From the NCBI RefSeq assembly GCF_000003605.2, contig NW_003134361.1, positions 146,364-166,381 of the forward strand: a stretch of 20,018 nucleotides of DNA, written 5' to 3'. A program made the position numbers and the translations under genes. The DNA is from Saccoglossus kowalevskii (lineage: Eukaryota > Hemichordata > Enteropneusta > Harrimaniidae). The notes under the pieces are model-generated. The model worked only from the letters and a program-made list of their open reading frames with translations, did no database searches and had not been told where the DNA came from. Below, in pieces: positions 19,657 to 20,018 of this stretch. Within the stretch, counting starts at the first letter, position 1; each line of letters begins with the position of its first letter.

Positions 19657-20018
19657 AGGTCCCAGGTGCTTGTGTTTGCCTGAGCCTGGTTGCCTGGTTA
19701 ACAATCTACCTTGGTGAAAAATGCATCTCTGGTCCCCTCAACGGTACTGAATCATATAGCTCGGGATTACTCTTTCCCTCAGATTGATCAACTTTATATG
19801 AGTTAGTGATTTTTCTACTTATACACAGTATCCAATGTTTGGATACTTTTGGTTGGGACCTGCTGGGGGGGGGGGCTGATCGGCGCCATGGATGTAGGGT
19901 CCATTTGCTACTACGTATCTCTCCCCTTGTACTAGCTTCCAAAGGCTTTGACAATTGCTTCGGACCAATAATGCTGCTCCATTAATTTACTCATAGTGTC
20001 TCCAGTATAATCGACTGA
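19657..20018. other. Non-coding, repeat-like right edge
   Basis: Contains an 11-G run at 19865-19875 and CpG-containing sequence (GGCGCCATGGATG near 19882). It may belong to the same composite repeat as the SINE. The overlapping frames here (19566-19787 plus, 19954-19706 minus) have no motif. Truncated by the window end. Confidence 0.4.

Overview
The window looks like non-coding DNA from an animal nuclear genome, most likely an invertebrate. It is strongly AT-rich, has no dense array of long open frames, and carries decayed mobile elements, foldback elements, a tRNA-derived SINE and a large minisatellite. No rRNA, intact tRNA, CRISPR array or operon is visible. The low GC, the Crypton-type recombinase remnant and the SINE would fit a mollusc or another marine invertebrate, but this is a weak inference and the species cannot be named from the sequence.

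Left end (1-458): the minus strand holds a broken gene for a Crypton/ZMYM2-type (DUF3504-like) tyrosine recombinase. It is spread over three reading frames, with a nonsense codon, an 11-bp duplication, a one-base shift and lost catalytic residues. Next, 1585-1786 (minus) could be an exon of a single-pass type II membrane protein with a good splice acceptor in front, but nothing confirms that it is expressed.

Middle (about 3000-8900): three inverted-repeat elements stand out. They are a foldback with 51-bp arms (3023-3227), a 167-bp element bounded by TTAA (4561-4727) whose core recurs at 18247-18327, and a weaker AT-rich foldback (7528-7740). A 44-codon coding-like frame lies at 6359-6493 and a (TTA)n microsatellite at 8872-8899. 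From 8900 to about 13490 I see only AT-rich sequence without convincing genes.

Right half (13490-20018): a small CpG-dense patch precedes an 88-codon frame (13708-13974) with a strong start context and a faint resemblance to a Myb/SANT-like helix. A minisatellite of 21 full 41-bp units plus a partial unit follows (14539-15416). Its register is exact, it has local two-unit higher-order repeats, and most units contain the palindrome GACATGTC. The last 1.4 kb is less AT-rich and holds a composite repeat: a tRNA-like SINE head with clear A and B boxes (19464-19520) and, on the opposite strand, a coding-like frame broken by single stops (19047-19376).

The pieces do not form a pathway. The window reads as gene-poor DNA built by successive repeat insertions and decay. 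I found no convincing new biological system. The most informative items are the recombinase relic, the in-register minisatellite and the TTAA element family.
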